64,000 bases of DNA from DAOUJI01 sp965224415 (lineage in GTDB: Bacteria; Chloroflexota; Dehalococcoidia; Lucifugimonadales; JAGWBF01): positions 992,001 through 1,056,000 of the forward strand of contig CBDCZB010000004.1 of the NCBI GenBank assembly GCA_965224415.1, given 5' to 3'. The stretch's first letter is position 1; each line of letters opens with the position of its first letter. The position numbers and the translations under genes are program-made. A model generated the notes under the pieces. It was given only the letters and a program-made list of their open reading frames with translations, made no database searches and was not told where the DNA came from. Positions 42,851-51,669 of the stretch are shown in pieces.

Positions 42851-43837
42851 ATGGCCACAGCCAGGCCCAAAGTAGCTTTCCTTGCCGGCCCCCGTTTCGG
42901 AAGGGCCTCCGGACCCAGGTTTGTGTCCCAGGCCCCGCCTGATTTGGATGCCTTTGTGGTGGACGCCGAACTCCCTGACGATGAGAAAATCCGGCTGTTT
43001 GAAGGCGTCCAGGTTTTGGTGACCCCCAACGAGGGTGTTGATTTCGGGTTCCTCAGAAGCTGCCCCAGCGTAAAACTGATTCAGTCCGGAAGCGCCGGCA
43101 ACGACCTCCTGGACCTCAAGCTCTTCGCCGAACTGGGAATACCAGTGGCGGACAATGGCGGGGCGAACGCCAACGCCATGGCCGAAAAAACCATCGGTCT
43201 GATGATAGGAGCTTGCCGGAACCTGATGAACCAGTGGCACAATGTACACAAGGAGCGTCGTTGGAACGAGGGACTGTCGAGGCCGCCGGGGATAGAAATC
43301 ACCGGCAGAACAGTCGGAATCATAGGACTCGGGCGCATAGGCAAGAACGTAGCCAGGCTGCTCAGGGGCTTTGACACCAGGACAATCTACTACGACTCAA
43401 TGGAGGTCCCCAGTGAGGTCCAGGAGGAGCTCAAGGCGGAACCGGCGTCTTTTGAGGCAGTCCTGCGGCAATCGGATTTCGTGACCCTGCACGTAGCCCT
43501 TACGTCGAGGACGCGAAAGCTGATCGGACAGCGGGAACTGGAGATGATGATGCCGACGGCCTATCTCATCAACACGTGCCGGGGCGACGTGGTCGACGAA
43601 CCGGCGTTATATAGGGCCCTGGTGGACAAGGTCATCGCCGGAGCCGCCCTGGACGTCACCGACCCCGAGCCCCCTTCTCCCGACAACCCCTTGTTCGACC
43701 TGGACAACGTGGTTATTACGCCCCATTCGGGAGCCACTATTGAGAGCCAGCAGCGGCAATATGAGTTCATCTTCGGCAACATAAGACGGGTCTTGGCCGG
43801 AGAGCCTCCGCTGTCGGTTATCACCGGCGAAGACTAA
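42851..43837 (+). CDS. D-isomer-specific 2-hydroxyacid dehydrogenase
   Basis: 328 residues starting at MATARPKVAF, with GGGAGGAG just upstream (a Met four codons earlier is less likely). NAD-binding motif TVGIIGLGRIGKNVARLL, catalytic Arg in LINTCRGDVVDE, Glu in DVTDPEPPS and His in VITPHSGA. It would interconvert a D-2-hydroxyacid (glycerate, formate- or phosphoglycerate-like) and a 2-oxoacid using NAD(P). It is the last gene before the mobile-type repeat at 44009 and probably belongs with the lactonase. Confidence 0.88.
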   Translation: MATARPKVAFLAGPRFGRASGPRFVSQAPPDLDAFVVDAELPDDEKIRLFEGVQVLVTPNEGVDFGFLRSCPSVKLIQSGSAGNDLLDLKLFAELGIPVADNGGANANAMAEKTIGLMIGACRNLMNQWHNVHKERRWNEGLSRPPGIEITGRTVGIIGLGRIGKNVARLLRGFDTRTIYYDSMEVPSEVQEELKAEPASFEAVLRQSDFVTLHVALTSRTRKLIGQRELEMMMPTAYLINTCRGDVVDEPALYRALVDKVIAGAALDVTDPEPPSPDNPLFDLDNVVITPHSGATIESQQRQYEFIFGNIRRVLAGEPPLSVITGED

Positions 43838-44313
43838 GGAGGGACATGGGCCAGGAGTCCCAGCAGTCTGCCGCCGAGAAGGTGCGGCGGAAGCCGGAGG
43901 CTTATCGCCTCTCCGGCGCCTGTCGTTGCCTGGGGACCAGACCCGGCTCTCCAAGATACGGGGATAACTGTTCAGTCTTTGTGAGAAATGCAAGGGTCGC
44001 CCCCTTTGTTGTCATTCTGAGGAGCGCAGCGACGAAGAATCTAAGAATCCTTGCACATACTCCGGGCCGTCGAGGAATGGACCACCCCAACGGCAGGGTC
44101 GGTCACGGAATGGCGGCGCAGCTCCCAACAGCGCCCTTAGATTCTTCACTCCGCTCCGCTCCGTTCAGAATGACAATTGTGATTGGGGACGGGAGTTGAC
44201 CCCTTCAAGTTGTAGCGCTAATCTCGACGGAAGCGTAGACTATCTTATCCGAGGAATCCTGTCGTAAAATAGGGTTAAGGCTGCGGAAGAGACCCGTTAC
44301 AAGGAGGGCGAAC
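43838..44313. other. intergenic region holding a MITE-like repeat
   Basis: About 475 bases with no supported gene; the inverted repeat element at 44009-44176 occupies the middle. AAGGAGGGCGAAC close to 44300 is the ribosome site of the next gene. Confidence 0.5.
44009..44176. repeat. MITE-like element with long inverted ends
   Basis: The ends are TTGTCATTCTGA (44009-44020) and TCAGAATGACAA (44165-44176). A second, nested pair is GAAGAATCTAAG (44034-44045) and CTTAGATTCTTC (44136-44147). The sequence between the arms on each side (GGAGCGCAGCGAC and ACTCCGCTCCGCTCCG) is partly complementary. Such GTCATTCTGAG...GAAGAATCT elements are common dispersed repeats in bacterial genomes. No coding capacity. 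Confidence 0.7.
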
Positions 44314-45465
44314 ATGGCTCTGGAAGGCTACAAGATACTGTCTCAAGACGACCATACCTTTGAGCGCTCGGACCTGTGGGTGACCAGGATGCCCGCCCAG
44401 TACCGCGACCGGGCTCCCCACCTGGTCCACGGTGAAGACTCGGATATGTGGGTGTGTGACGACACGCTAATACTGCAGAGGCTTTCACCCGGCACTCATC
44501 CCGGCAGAAGGTATGAGAAGGACCCTGAGGTACGGAAGGAGATAGGCCTGACACGAGTCAGGGAGGAACACCTCCGCCCTGGAGCCTATGACCCCGATGA
44601 ACGGATCAAGGACATGGACATCGACGGCATTGACAAGACCATAATCTATTCGACCATCGGGTTGCACCTTTACAAAGTCACCGACCAAGTCCTCCTGCAC
44701 GAAATCCATAAGACCTGGAACGACTGGATTGGCGAGTATTGCGGCGCTCACCCCGACAGGCTCTATGCAACTGCCCTGCTCAATCCCGAGCTCGTGGAAG
44801 ACGCGGTGGTGGAACTGGAGCGATGTAAGAATATGGGATTCGTGGGGTGCATGATACCCGAAGGTCCCGGTCCGGGAATGAGGTACAGCAACCCCATGTA
44901 CGAGCCCTTCTGGGCAGCCTGCCAGGACCTGCAGATGCCCGTGGTGTTCCACATCGGATGCAACCGCCCCTCGCCCGAAAACGAGTTCCTGGGCCCGGAC
45001 CCCGTAACTGCAGCTTTTCTGGCGAATGTCGACCACTACCCCCGGATGAACCTCACCGACATGATCTTCGCCGGAGTGTTCGAGCGGCACCCCAAGCTAA
45101 AGGTAGGCGTAATCGAACACGAAGTCGCCTGGATACCCCACTTCCTAGAGCGCATGGACTACACATGGACCGACCGGTTCCTACAATCAACCCGGCAGGG
45201 ACGCTACAAGTTCCCGGACGGCATGCTTCCCAGCGATTTCTGGTACTCGAACTGTTTCGTGGGCTTCCAGGAGGACCCGCTGACAATAAGGCTGCGGGAC
45301 TTGATCGGCGTGGACAATATCCAGTTCGGCGTCGACTACCCCCACGACGAAGGCACCTTCCCCAAGTCCCGGGAGATAGCCGAGAGGCTACTGGAGCCCT
45401 GCACCGACGAGGAGAAGCGCAAGATCCTCTACGACAACGCGGCCAGTACCTACGGCATCAGCTAA
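44314..45465 (+). CDS. amidohydrolase 2 family protein, paralogue of 40628
   Basis: 383 residues, clearly homologous along its length to the protein at 40628 (shared SPGTHPGRRYEKDPEV-type block, DMDIDGIDKTIIYSTI, MPVVFHIGCNRPSPENEF and QFGVDYPHDEGTFPKS). At the N-terminal metal site it reads DDHTFERSDLW where the other has DDHTHEP, so the second His is Phe; many relatives also lack it. AAGGAGGGCGAAC precedes ATG 44314. It is separated from the other run by a MITE-like repeat, so it may have its own promoter. Confidence 0.87.
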   Translation: MALEGYKILSQDDHTFERSDLWVTRMPAQYRDRAPHLVHGEDSDMWVCDDTLILQRLSPGTHPGRRYEKDPEVRKEIGLTRVREEHLRPGAYDPDERIKDMDIDGIDKTIIYSTIGLHLYKVTDQVLLHEIHKTWNDWIGEYCGAHPDRLYATALLNPELVEDAVVELERCKNMGFVGCMIPEGPGPGMRYSNPMYEPFWAACQDLQMPVVFHIGCNRPSPENEFLGPDPVTAAFLANVDHYPRMNLTDMIFAGVFERHPKLKVGVIEHEVAWIPHFLERMDYTWTDRFLQSTRQGRYKFPDGMLPSDFWYSNCFVGFQEDPLTIRLRDLIGVDNIQFGVDYPHDEGTFPKSREIAERLLEPCTDEEKRKILYDNAASTYGIS

Positions 45466-45684
45466 ATCCGGTCCCTCACGCAGCTAGTGGTTGAAACGGC
45501 AGGGCCTCCAGCTTCGCCGAGATGTCCATCTACCTAGCTGGCCGCTGCGGTTGGCCAAGAGCTTTGCCGTTGTGGGAGAGTTGCGTGTAAGACCCTCTCC
45601 AGCGTCGGCGGACACGGCTGAGGTCTCAGGTCCGTTCCTCCGCGGCGTTGGACGGCTTCCGTGGCTTAGGGGTGGTCGCGGCTG

Positions 45685-46602
45685 CTATCGGCTGCCGCGA
45701 AGTCTCGGGTCCCACATGTCTCGTAGGGCGTCGCCCAACATATTAAATGCGAACACCACTAAGCCTATTGCGAGAGCGGGCAGCCACACCAGGCTGGGAG
45801 CCACCCTCAGGTACCGATACGTTTGGCGACTCATCATTCCACCCCAGGTTGACTCTTCCGCTGAAGCCCCCAGGCCCAGGAAGCTTAGAGAGCTTTCTAT
45901 GACGATGGCGGCTCCCAGGGTAATGGAGAACAGAATGATGGCCAAGGAGATGCAGTTGGGCATGACGTGCCGGAAGAGGATGCGCCAGTACCCACTGCCG
46001 ATAGCCCTGGCCGCCATCACATAGTCCATGGGAACGATGCCCAAGGCCTGAGCGCGTAAGGCCCGGGCCGTTGGCGCGATAATGGTGAAGCTGATGGCGA
46101 TGATGACGTTCTCCAGCGAGTTGCCCATGGTGGCCACGATGGCTAGAGCCAGGATGAGGGAGGGGAAGGCCATGAAAGAATCAACTATCCGCTGGATAAC
46201 CATGTCAACCTTACCACCCGATACGGCGCTGATTATCCCCAACATTGTGCCGGTTAAGATTCCGACTAACGTGGCAACCACGCTGACGTACATGGAGATG
46301 CGGGCTCCGTAGATAAGCCGGCTTAGCACGTCTCGGCCCAGCTGGTCGCCCCCCAGTATAAAAAGTCCCCCCTCTCCCGATCCCCATTCGGCGAAGACAC
46401 CCCGTGCATTGGGTTTAAGTGGGTCGGCAGGCGCCAACACCGGGGCGAATACGGCCACTGCGACCAGGAACAGGATTATGACCAGACCTATCGCCCCCAG
46501 GGGCTGTCGGACAGCGAAATCCCTTGAGGCCCGCAAGACCCATGCCACTCTGAGTTTTCGTCCCAGGTCGGCGCTGCGAGCTTCGATTCCTGCTACCGAC
46601 AC
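45685..46602 (-). CDS. dppC: ABC transporter permease (DppC/OppC type)
   Basis: 305 residues. N-terminal OppC segment with helix GAIGLVIILFLVAVAVFAPV, a soluble loop GGDQLGRDVLSRLIYGARIS and the BPD_transp_1 core with the EAA-loop sequence AARAIGSGYWRILFRHVMPN. GTG start with AGGAGG six bases before it. It is the second gene of a permease pair (after dppB at 46644). With the mirrored pair at 49396-51309 it makes two related import channels; the ATPase genes are not in the window. Confidence 0.9.
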   Translation of the reverse strand: MSVAGIEARSADLGRKLRVAWVLRASRDFAVRQPLGAIGLVIILFLVAVAVFAPVLAPADPLKPNARGVFAEWGSGEGGLFILGGDQLGRDVLSRLIYGARISMYVSVVATLVGILTGTMLGIISAVSGGKVDMVIQRIVDSFMAFPSLILALAIVATMGNSLENVIIAISFTIIAPTARALRAQALGIVPMDYVMAARAIGSGYWRILFRHVMPNCISLAIILFSITLGAAIVIESSLSFLGLGASAEESTWGGMMSRQTYRYLRVAPSLVWLPALAIGLVVFAFNMLGDALRDMWDPRLRGSR

Positions 46603-46643
46603 CCAGCCCTCCTAGTAGGCATATAAAGGCTTGATTTTGTCCA

Positions 46644-47603
46644 TTATGAATACCGAATTCGCGGGTCCAGCGCTCCGTACAGGAGGTCCACGAAGAGGTT
46701 GATGAGCAGAATCCCGCCGATCATGGTCATGATGATAGCCTGAGTAGTGGTGTAGTCCCTGTTCCCGATGGAACTGAGGAGAAGCTGTCCCATGCCGTTT
46801 AGCCGGAAGATGCCCTCTATGATAACCGTGCCGCCTATCAACACCGCGAACTGAAAGGCCGCCAGGGTCACCACCGGCAGCATGGCGTTCCGCAGGGCAT
46901 GCCGGGCCACCACCAGGTTTTCGCTTAGGCCCTTTGCCCTAGCGGTGCGCACATAGTCCTCGCGGAGCACCTCTAACATGCCGGAGCGTGTGATACGCGC
47001 CATGTAACCGATTCGAGTAAAGGAGAGAGCCAAAATGGGAAAGAACATCTGCTTTATATTTGTCCACGGGTCTTCCCATAGATTAGCGAACCCTGGAGGT
47101 GGAAGCCATTCGAACACCACCACCAGTAGAAAAATCACCAGAATGGCAAACACGAACAGGGGTATGCTCACCCCCATGATGGCCACTGCCCTCCCGACGT
47201 AATCTATCCACGTGTTTTGTTTTACGGCGGAGAGGACGCCCAGTGGTATGGCGAAGACCATGCTGAATACGATAGCTCCTATGGCCAGCTCAGCGCTAAT
47301 GGGTAGACGCTTCCATATAGCCTGGCGGATCTCACTGTCATCGTTAAGAGATTTGCCCATGTCCCCGCGGAGCAACCCGCCTGCCCAGGTAAAATACTGG
47401 ACGGTCAAGTGTCGGTCGGTGCCCATCTTCTGACGCTGGATATGGAGATCTTCCTCGGTATAGTCGGCCTCACCGGTGGGGCCCCGCATTCTCGCCACCG
47501 CCGGGTCTCCAGGCACGATCCGGAGCATGATAAAGGCTATCAAGGAGACCAAAATTATGGTGGGGATGAAGGCTAGAAGCCGCTTTATCACATAAAAATG
47601 CAT
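46644..47603 (-). CDS. dppB: ABC transporter permease (DppB/OppB type)
   Basis: 319 residues from the Met of MHFYVIKRLLAFIPTI; the frame extends 16 codons upstream, but this start has an AGGGAAG site and matches the length and start of its paralogue at 49396. Six helices, the cytoplasmic-facing EAA loop DYVRTARAKGLSENLVVARH and the end DPRIRYS. It forms the heterodimeric channel with the downstream dppC-type subunit (41 bases later). Confidence 0.9.
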   Translation of the reverse strand: MHFYVIKRLLAFIPTIILVSLIAFIMLRIVPGDPAVARMRGPTGEADYTEEDLHIQRQKMGTDRHLTVQYFTWAGGLLRGDMGKSLNDDSEIRQAIWKRLPISAELAIGAIVFSMVFAIPLGVLSAVKQNTWIDYVGRAVAIMGVSIPLFVFAILVIFLLVVVFEWLPPPGFANLWEDPWTNIKQMFFPILALSFTRIGYMARITRSGMLEVLREDYVRTARAKGLSENLVVARHALRNAMLPVVTLAAFQFAVLIGGTVIIEGIFRLNGMGQLLLSSIGNRDYTTTQAIIMTMIGGILLINLFVDLLYGALDPRIRYS

Positions 47604-47773
47604 CAGGCTTCCCTGGTAAACAAGGCTGGCGCTTACCCGGCTCAATACCACTCTATCAAGATGAAGCGAGGGCCCTGACTTTCAGCCCTCTAAGAAACTA
47701 AGACGGCCCGGCTCGGAAGCCGGACGCCTGCCGGTCACTCGTGCCGGGCTGATTCCGAGAAGCTTAACATTCA

Positions 47774-47793
47774 GTGTTGACAATCGTCAACAC
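47774..47793. promoter_or_regulatory. perfect 8-4-8 inverted repeat, candidate operator
   Basis: GTGTTGAC-AATC-GTCAACAC, 170 bases upstream of the dppB-type gene and 80 bases from the IS630 end. The symmetry and size suit a dimeric repressor of the GntR or LacI kind, but no regulator gene is adjacent. Confidence 0.5.
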
Positions 47794-47891
47794 AGCGACT
47801 GGACAGGGAGCCGCTCTGAGTGAGATAAATTCGTGTCAGAGCCATGTTGCCTCCAGAGGGGAGCTTGCACATCACCTAGTACTGAACCAAA

Positions 47892-49006
47892 TCAGGATTG
47901 GCAGGGATAGAGGCGATGGAGTTTGCGTCTGGCGTCTTGGGCAGTGAACCGCCAGTTAATGGTAGCTCCTATCGCGTTCCGCTCTGACACGCAGGCGCTG
48001 ACGGCTCTTTCCAGGCTGTCCTCATCTCCGTTGCGTCCGCGCAGGCAGGCCCGGGCCAGCACGCTGAACTCGATCTCCGCCATATTCAGCCAGCTTCCGT
48101 GCTTGGGAGTGTGGTGCAACTCCAGCCGCTTGGCGATGCGCCGGGCCTCGGCCGCCGGGAAAGTCTCGTAAAGCGAGGCCATCCGATGCGTGTTCAGATT
48201 GTCGAGAACCAGCCGAATCACCGGGACATCGGGGTAGGCCTCATCCACCAGCCACCGCATCTGCTGAGCGAAGTCCTGCATGGTGCGTTGCCGGGTTATC
48301 GCCACGTGGCGCCAGCCCCGGCGAGGCTCACAGGTGAGGAACAGGTTGCGCGTCCCTCCCCGCTGGTATTCGTAGTCCTCACGCCTCGGCCTCCCAGGCT
48401 TTGCCGGCAGCGGTTCCCTCACGTCGGCCAGCAACTGGGTGGAGGTCTCGTCAAAGCAGACCACCGGCCTCTGCGGATCGTAGGGCTCGGCGTAGAGATC
48501 CAGCACGTCCTCCATGGCCGCCACGAACTCTCCACCTACCTTGGGGATGCACCATTGTTTCTTGAGCCACGGCTTGAGCGTGTTTTTTTTAGCCGCAGGC
48601 GGACCGTCTCGGGAGATAAAGACTCCACCAATCCCAACTCCACCACCTTGCCCGCCAGGGCCCGCATGGTCCAGTGGTCATGACCGTCGGGCACCGGGCT
48701 GCAGGCCAAGGCTATCAGGTGGGCCTCCACCCTTTCATCCACCTTTCTGGGCCGGTTGACCTGGTTATGGTGCCTCAGCACCTCGTCCAGTCCTTCCTCG
48801 GCATACCGCCGCTTGGTGCGGAACACGGTCCGCTCCGACACGTCCAGTGCGGTGGCCACCTGGGGGGCGGTCCAGCCCTCATCTATCTTGATCAGGATGC
48901 GGGCCCGGGTAATCGCCTGTGCGGAACTCCTCCCAGCCCTGATCATCTTCCTGAGCCGTCCCTTTTCCTGTGTTGCCAGCCGGACTCCGTACTTCTCCTG
49001 CACCAT
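47892..49006 (-). CDS. IS630 transposase, two frames joined by -1 frameshift
   Basis: The N-terminal frame (ends 48536) is an HTH domain: RARILIKIDEGWTAPQVATA and DVSERTVFRTKRRY. The C-terminal frame (47892-48524 and upstream) is the DDE domain: VVCFDETSTQLL, RLVLDNLNTH and WLNMAEIEFSVL, so Asp, Asp and Glu are all intact. At eight A residues (48583-48590) a -1 slip turns LKKTRS into LKKNTLKPWLKKQWCIPK, the family sequence, showing that the join is exact. Programmed slippage at such A-runs is known in IS630 relatives. A start six codons upstream of 49006 is possible. Likely active or recently active. Confidence 0.82.
48583..48590 (-). promoter_or_regulatory. A8 slippery site for -1 frameshifting
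   Basis: Run of eight A on the transposase strand, in the context CGG CTA AAA AAA ACA. Slipping back one base gives the conserved protein sequence across the join, with no stop before the DDE frame. Confidence 0.65.
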
Positions 49007-49264
49007 GACCACCTCACATCCCACAACCCTTCGTCTATCCCCAAGGTAGCATCCTGTCTGGGCTCACGTACTAACTGACAATGCCAGATTGGCCGAATAC
49101 TAGGCGTTGCTGGGACGCATGTCACCCAGGTCTTGAGCCTGAATCACCTTGCCCCATAAGAGAGAGAAGTGATTCTGAGCCTGGGTGAGGCCATCAACGG
49201 GAAGATGGTCTCCGAGACGGCGATGCCATTTTCCGTAATGATATTTATGACTCAATTCGATTTC

Positions 49265-49294
49265 TTGACACTCAATTAAATGGCCTGCTATAGT
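49265..49294 (+). promoter_or_regulatory. sigma-70-type promoter of plus-strand permease pair
   Basis: TTGACA (49265-49270), 18-base spacer, TATAGT (49289-49294). It is about 100 bases upstream of ATG 49396 and outside the IS element. One of the best promoter matches in the window. Confidence 0.6.
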
Positions 49295-49395
49295 TGCGCA
49301 TCTTCCGAGTGGTGTGCGTGGGCCTGGAACAGGGTTCCCTTCTCGACATGCCCTGGTCTGCCGATGCCGCTAACTAAACTGGTGTAGCCTGCCAG

Positions 49396-50355
49396 ATGAC
49401 CGCGTACCTGGTTAAACGGCTCCTCGCAACGGTTCCCACCATTGTGCTTGTCTCGATCATTGCCTTTCTCATGCTGCGCATTGTTCCCGGCGACCCGGCC
49501 GCCGCAAGACTAGAAGGCCCCACAGGGACAGCCGATTACACCGAAGAAGACCTGAAGCTCATCCGAGCTAAGTTGGGCACCGACCGGCCATTGCTTGTGC
49601 AATACGGTGACTGGGCTTTCAGCTTGCTCAGGGGCGACCTCGGCAAGTCCCTGTTTGACGACACCAGCATAAACCAGACGATGGCACACCGCCTGCCCCT
49701 GACGTTGGAGCTCGCAATCGTCTCCTTGGTGTTAAGCACGGTTCTGGCCATTCCTCTGGGAGTCATTTCCGCTGTTAATCAAAACACCTGGATCGATTAC
49801 GTCGGAAGGCTGATAGCGATCACAGGAGTCACCGTCCCATTGTTCGTTGTAGCCATAATGATCGTCTTCATTCTCGTCAGGTTTTTCGAATGGCTCCCAC
49901 CCATAGGTTACCGGCACATCTGGGATGAGCCGTTGACCAATCTCAAGCAACTGGCGTTCCCAATCATCGCCCTTTCGTTTACCCGCATCGGCTACACGGC
50001 CCGAATCACCAGATCAAGCATGTTGGAGGTCCTGCGGGAAGACTATGTACGCACCGCCCGTGCCAAAGGGCTGGGAGCACGGGCGGTGGTGTATCGACAC
50101 GCCCTGCAGAACGCCATATTGCCGGTGTTTACCCTGGCCTCATTCCAGTTCTCTGTTCTGGTCGGCGGGACGGTCATTATCGAGGAAATATTTCAGCTGC
50201 CCGGAGTGGGTCGCCTGCTCCTCGGGTCCATCACTACAAGGGACTACAACATAGTCCAGGCTGTTGTTATGACCATGATTGGCATAATCCTGATGGTGAA
50301 CCTCATCGTGGACCTTATCTATCCGGTGATTGACCCCAGAATCCGCTACCGGTGA
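49396..50355 (+). CDS. dppB: ABC transporter permease (DppB/OppB type), second copy
   Basis: 319 residues, same length as the product at 46644 and very similar to it throughout (RLLATVPTIVLVSIIAFLML, GDPAAARLEGPTGTADYTEE, DYVRTARAKGLGARAVVYRH, end DPRIRYR). It is the channel half-subunit of an oligopeptide-type importer. The dppC-type gene follows after 45 bases. The pair is transcribed away from the IS element and the first pair. Confidence 0.9.
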   Translation: MTAYLVKRLLATVPTIVLVSIIAFLMLRIVPGDPAAARLEGPTGTADYTEEDLKLIRAKLGTDRPLLVQYGDWAFSLLRGDLGKSLFDDTSINQTMAHRLPLTLELAIVSLVLSTVLAIPLGVISAVNQNTWIDYVGRLIAITGVTVPLFVVAIMIVFILVRFFEWLPPIGYRHIWDEPLTNLKQLAFPIIALSFTRIGYTARITRSSMLEVLREDYVRTARAKGLGARAVVYRHALQNAILPVFTLASFQFSVLVGGTVIIEEIFQLPGVGRLLLGSITTRDYNIVQAVVMTMIGIILMVNLIVDLIYPVIDPRIRYR

Positions 50356-50400
50356 GACCTTGCAGGGGGAGGCTAGCGTGGGGCAAATAGCGAGGGCGCG

Positions 50401-51309
50401 TTGTTAAGGGCGGAACCCGTTGACGTTGTGCGCCGAGGTTTCGGGGGCAGGCTTTCCGACGCCAGGCGCCGTTTGGCGTCTTTCACGGTACACCAGCCCC
50501 TCGGTGCAGTGGCAGCCGCCATCATTATTCTGCTGATTCTTATGGCTGCGTTTGCTCCCCTTCTCGCTCCAGCCGACCCTTACCAGATCAACCGGAAGGC
50601 TGTGTTCGCCGGCGTCGGTACGGAGGGATACCTGGCCGGGGGAGACCAGGTTGGCCGCGACGTTCTGAGCCGCCTGATTTATGGGGCGCGCATCACCCTC
50701 TACGTCAGTCTGGTGTCGACCCTAGCCGGGGTTACCATAGGCACTTTTTTGGGGGTCGTCAGCGCCACAAGAGGCGGAATCCTGGACCTGGCGCTCCAGC
50801 GTGTCATTGACGCCCTCATGGCCTTTCCCAGCATCATCCTGGCCATGGCCATTATGGCCACCATGGGCGCCTCTCTCGAGAACGTGATTGCGGCCATAAC
50901 CATTACCATGATACCTCCAACCACTCGCGCGGTTCGCGCTCAAGCCCTCTCCATTAGTGGTATGGACTATGTCCTGGCAGCCAGGGCCGTGGGCGTCGGG
51001 TACGGGAGGTTGATCCTAAAGCACATCGTCCCCAATTGTATGGCTCTCGTCATCATCATGGCCTCTATCTCTCTGGGCGCCGCCATCATTATTGAGACCT
51101 CCCTCAGCTTCCTGGGCCTGGGAGCGCCTCCGGAGGAGCCCTCCTGGGGCGGAATGATGGCCGGACAGACCTTCCGTTTCGTGAAAAACGCTCCAACCCT
51201 GGTGATATTCCCAGCGATGGCCATCGGCTTGGTGGTGTTCGCCTTTAACATACTCGGCGATGCGCTCCGGGACACCTGGGACCCCAGGTTACGGGGCAGC
51301 CGCGAATAA
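50401..51309 (+). CDS. dppC: ABC transporter permease (DppC/OppC type), second copy
   Basis: 302 residues. N-terminal helix GAVAAAIIILLILMAAFAPL, loop GGDQVGRDVLSRLIYGARIT, and EAA loop AARAVGVGYGRLILKHIVPN; it ends DPRLRGSRE. Paralogue of the protein at 45685. The start is TTG 50401, with a moderate GAGGG site; no ATG fits better near the N-terminus. No ATPase gene follows; the next gene is a binding lipoprotein in the opposite direction. Confidence 0.88.
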   Translation: MLRAEPVDVVRRGFGGRLSDARRRLASFTVHQPLGAVAAAIIILLILMAAFAPLLAPADPYQINRKAVFAGVGTEGYLAGGDQVGRDVLSRLIYGARITLYVSLVSTLAGVTIGTFLGVVSATRGGILDLALQRVIDALMAFPSIILAMAIMATMGASLENVIAAITITMIPPTTRAVRAQALSISGMDYVLAARAVGVGYGRLILKHIVPNCMALVIIMASISLGAAIIIETSLSFLGLGAPPEEPSWGGMMAGQTFRFVKNAPTLVIFPAMAIGLVVFAFNILGDALRDTWDPRLRGSRE

Positions 51310-51434
51310 ATGTCGCATCCGCCCGCCCAACCGTTGGATAGCCAAGTTATGCCTCAGGGCCGGGGCTTAGCTTCGGCGGACAACTGGGAGCGGTCAGTTA
51401 AAGCGGACGGGTAGCGCCTGGATTCACTGTCGTC

Positions 51435-51491
51435 GCTCCGGCGCAGGCCGGAGCCTAGTATGGCGCCTCCGGATTCCGGCCTCCGCCGGAA
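51435..51491. repeat. paired CCGGAA/CCGGAG palindromic units (REP-like)
   Basis: Two small inverted repeats in tandem: GCTCCGG-CGCAGG-CCGGAGC (51435-51454) and TTCCGG-CCTCCG-CCGGAA (51474-51491), 19 bases apart. This resembles widespread intergenic CCGGAATGAC-type palindromes. Confidence 0.55.
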
Positions 51492-51618
51492 AGACATGAG
51501 TTGGGGCTTGTGTCTGTCGTAGGGGCGACCGGTGGTCGCCCGGCTCCATTCGCGAGCAATTGTGTAAAGTAAACGGACTGGGCGCTGTTAGCCTAGGCGG
51601 TTCACCGTAAACAAAGTG

Positions 51619-51648
51619 AAGGGCCAGGGACATACGCCCCTGGCCCTT
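51619..51648 (-). terminator. rho-independent terminator of binding-protein gene
   Basis: 11-base arms AAGGGCCAGGG (51619-51629) and CCCTGGCCCTT (51638-51648) with an eight-base loop. On the minus strand it is followed by CACTTTGTTTAC, about 20 bases after the stop of the gene at 51670. Confidence 0.7.
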
Positions 51649-51669
51649 CCCGAGTCTTCGCTGCCTGCC

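Larger units (their letters stand above)
47879..49100 (-). mobile_element. IS630-family insertion sequence
   Basis: About 1.22 kb. Imperfect inverted ends: the left side reads GTACTGAACCAAATCAGG (from 47879) and the right side, on the other strand, reads GTATTCGGCCAATCTGGC (from 49100); the match continues into ATTG and CAG. The ends are flanked by TA (47877-47878 and 49101-49102), the expected IS630 target duplication, and CC/GG outside them extend the symmetry. It carries one transposase read through a frameshift. It has landed between two mirrored permease pairs. Confidence 0.82.
51310..51669. other. intergenic region between convergent transporter genes
   Basis: 360 bases with no gene. 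It contains the paired GC-rich palindromes at 51435-51491 and the terminator at 51619-51648. Confidence 0.5.
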
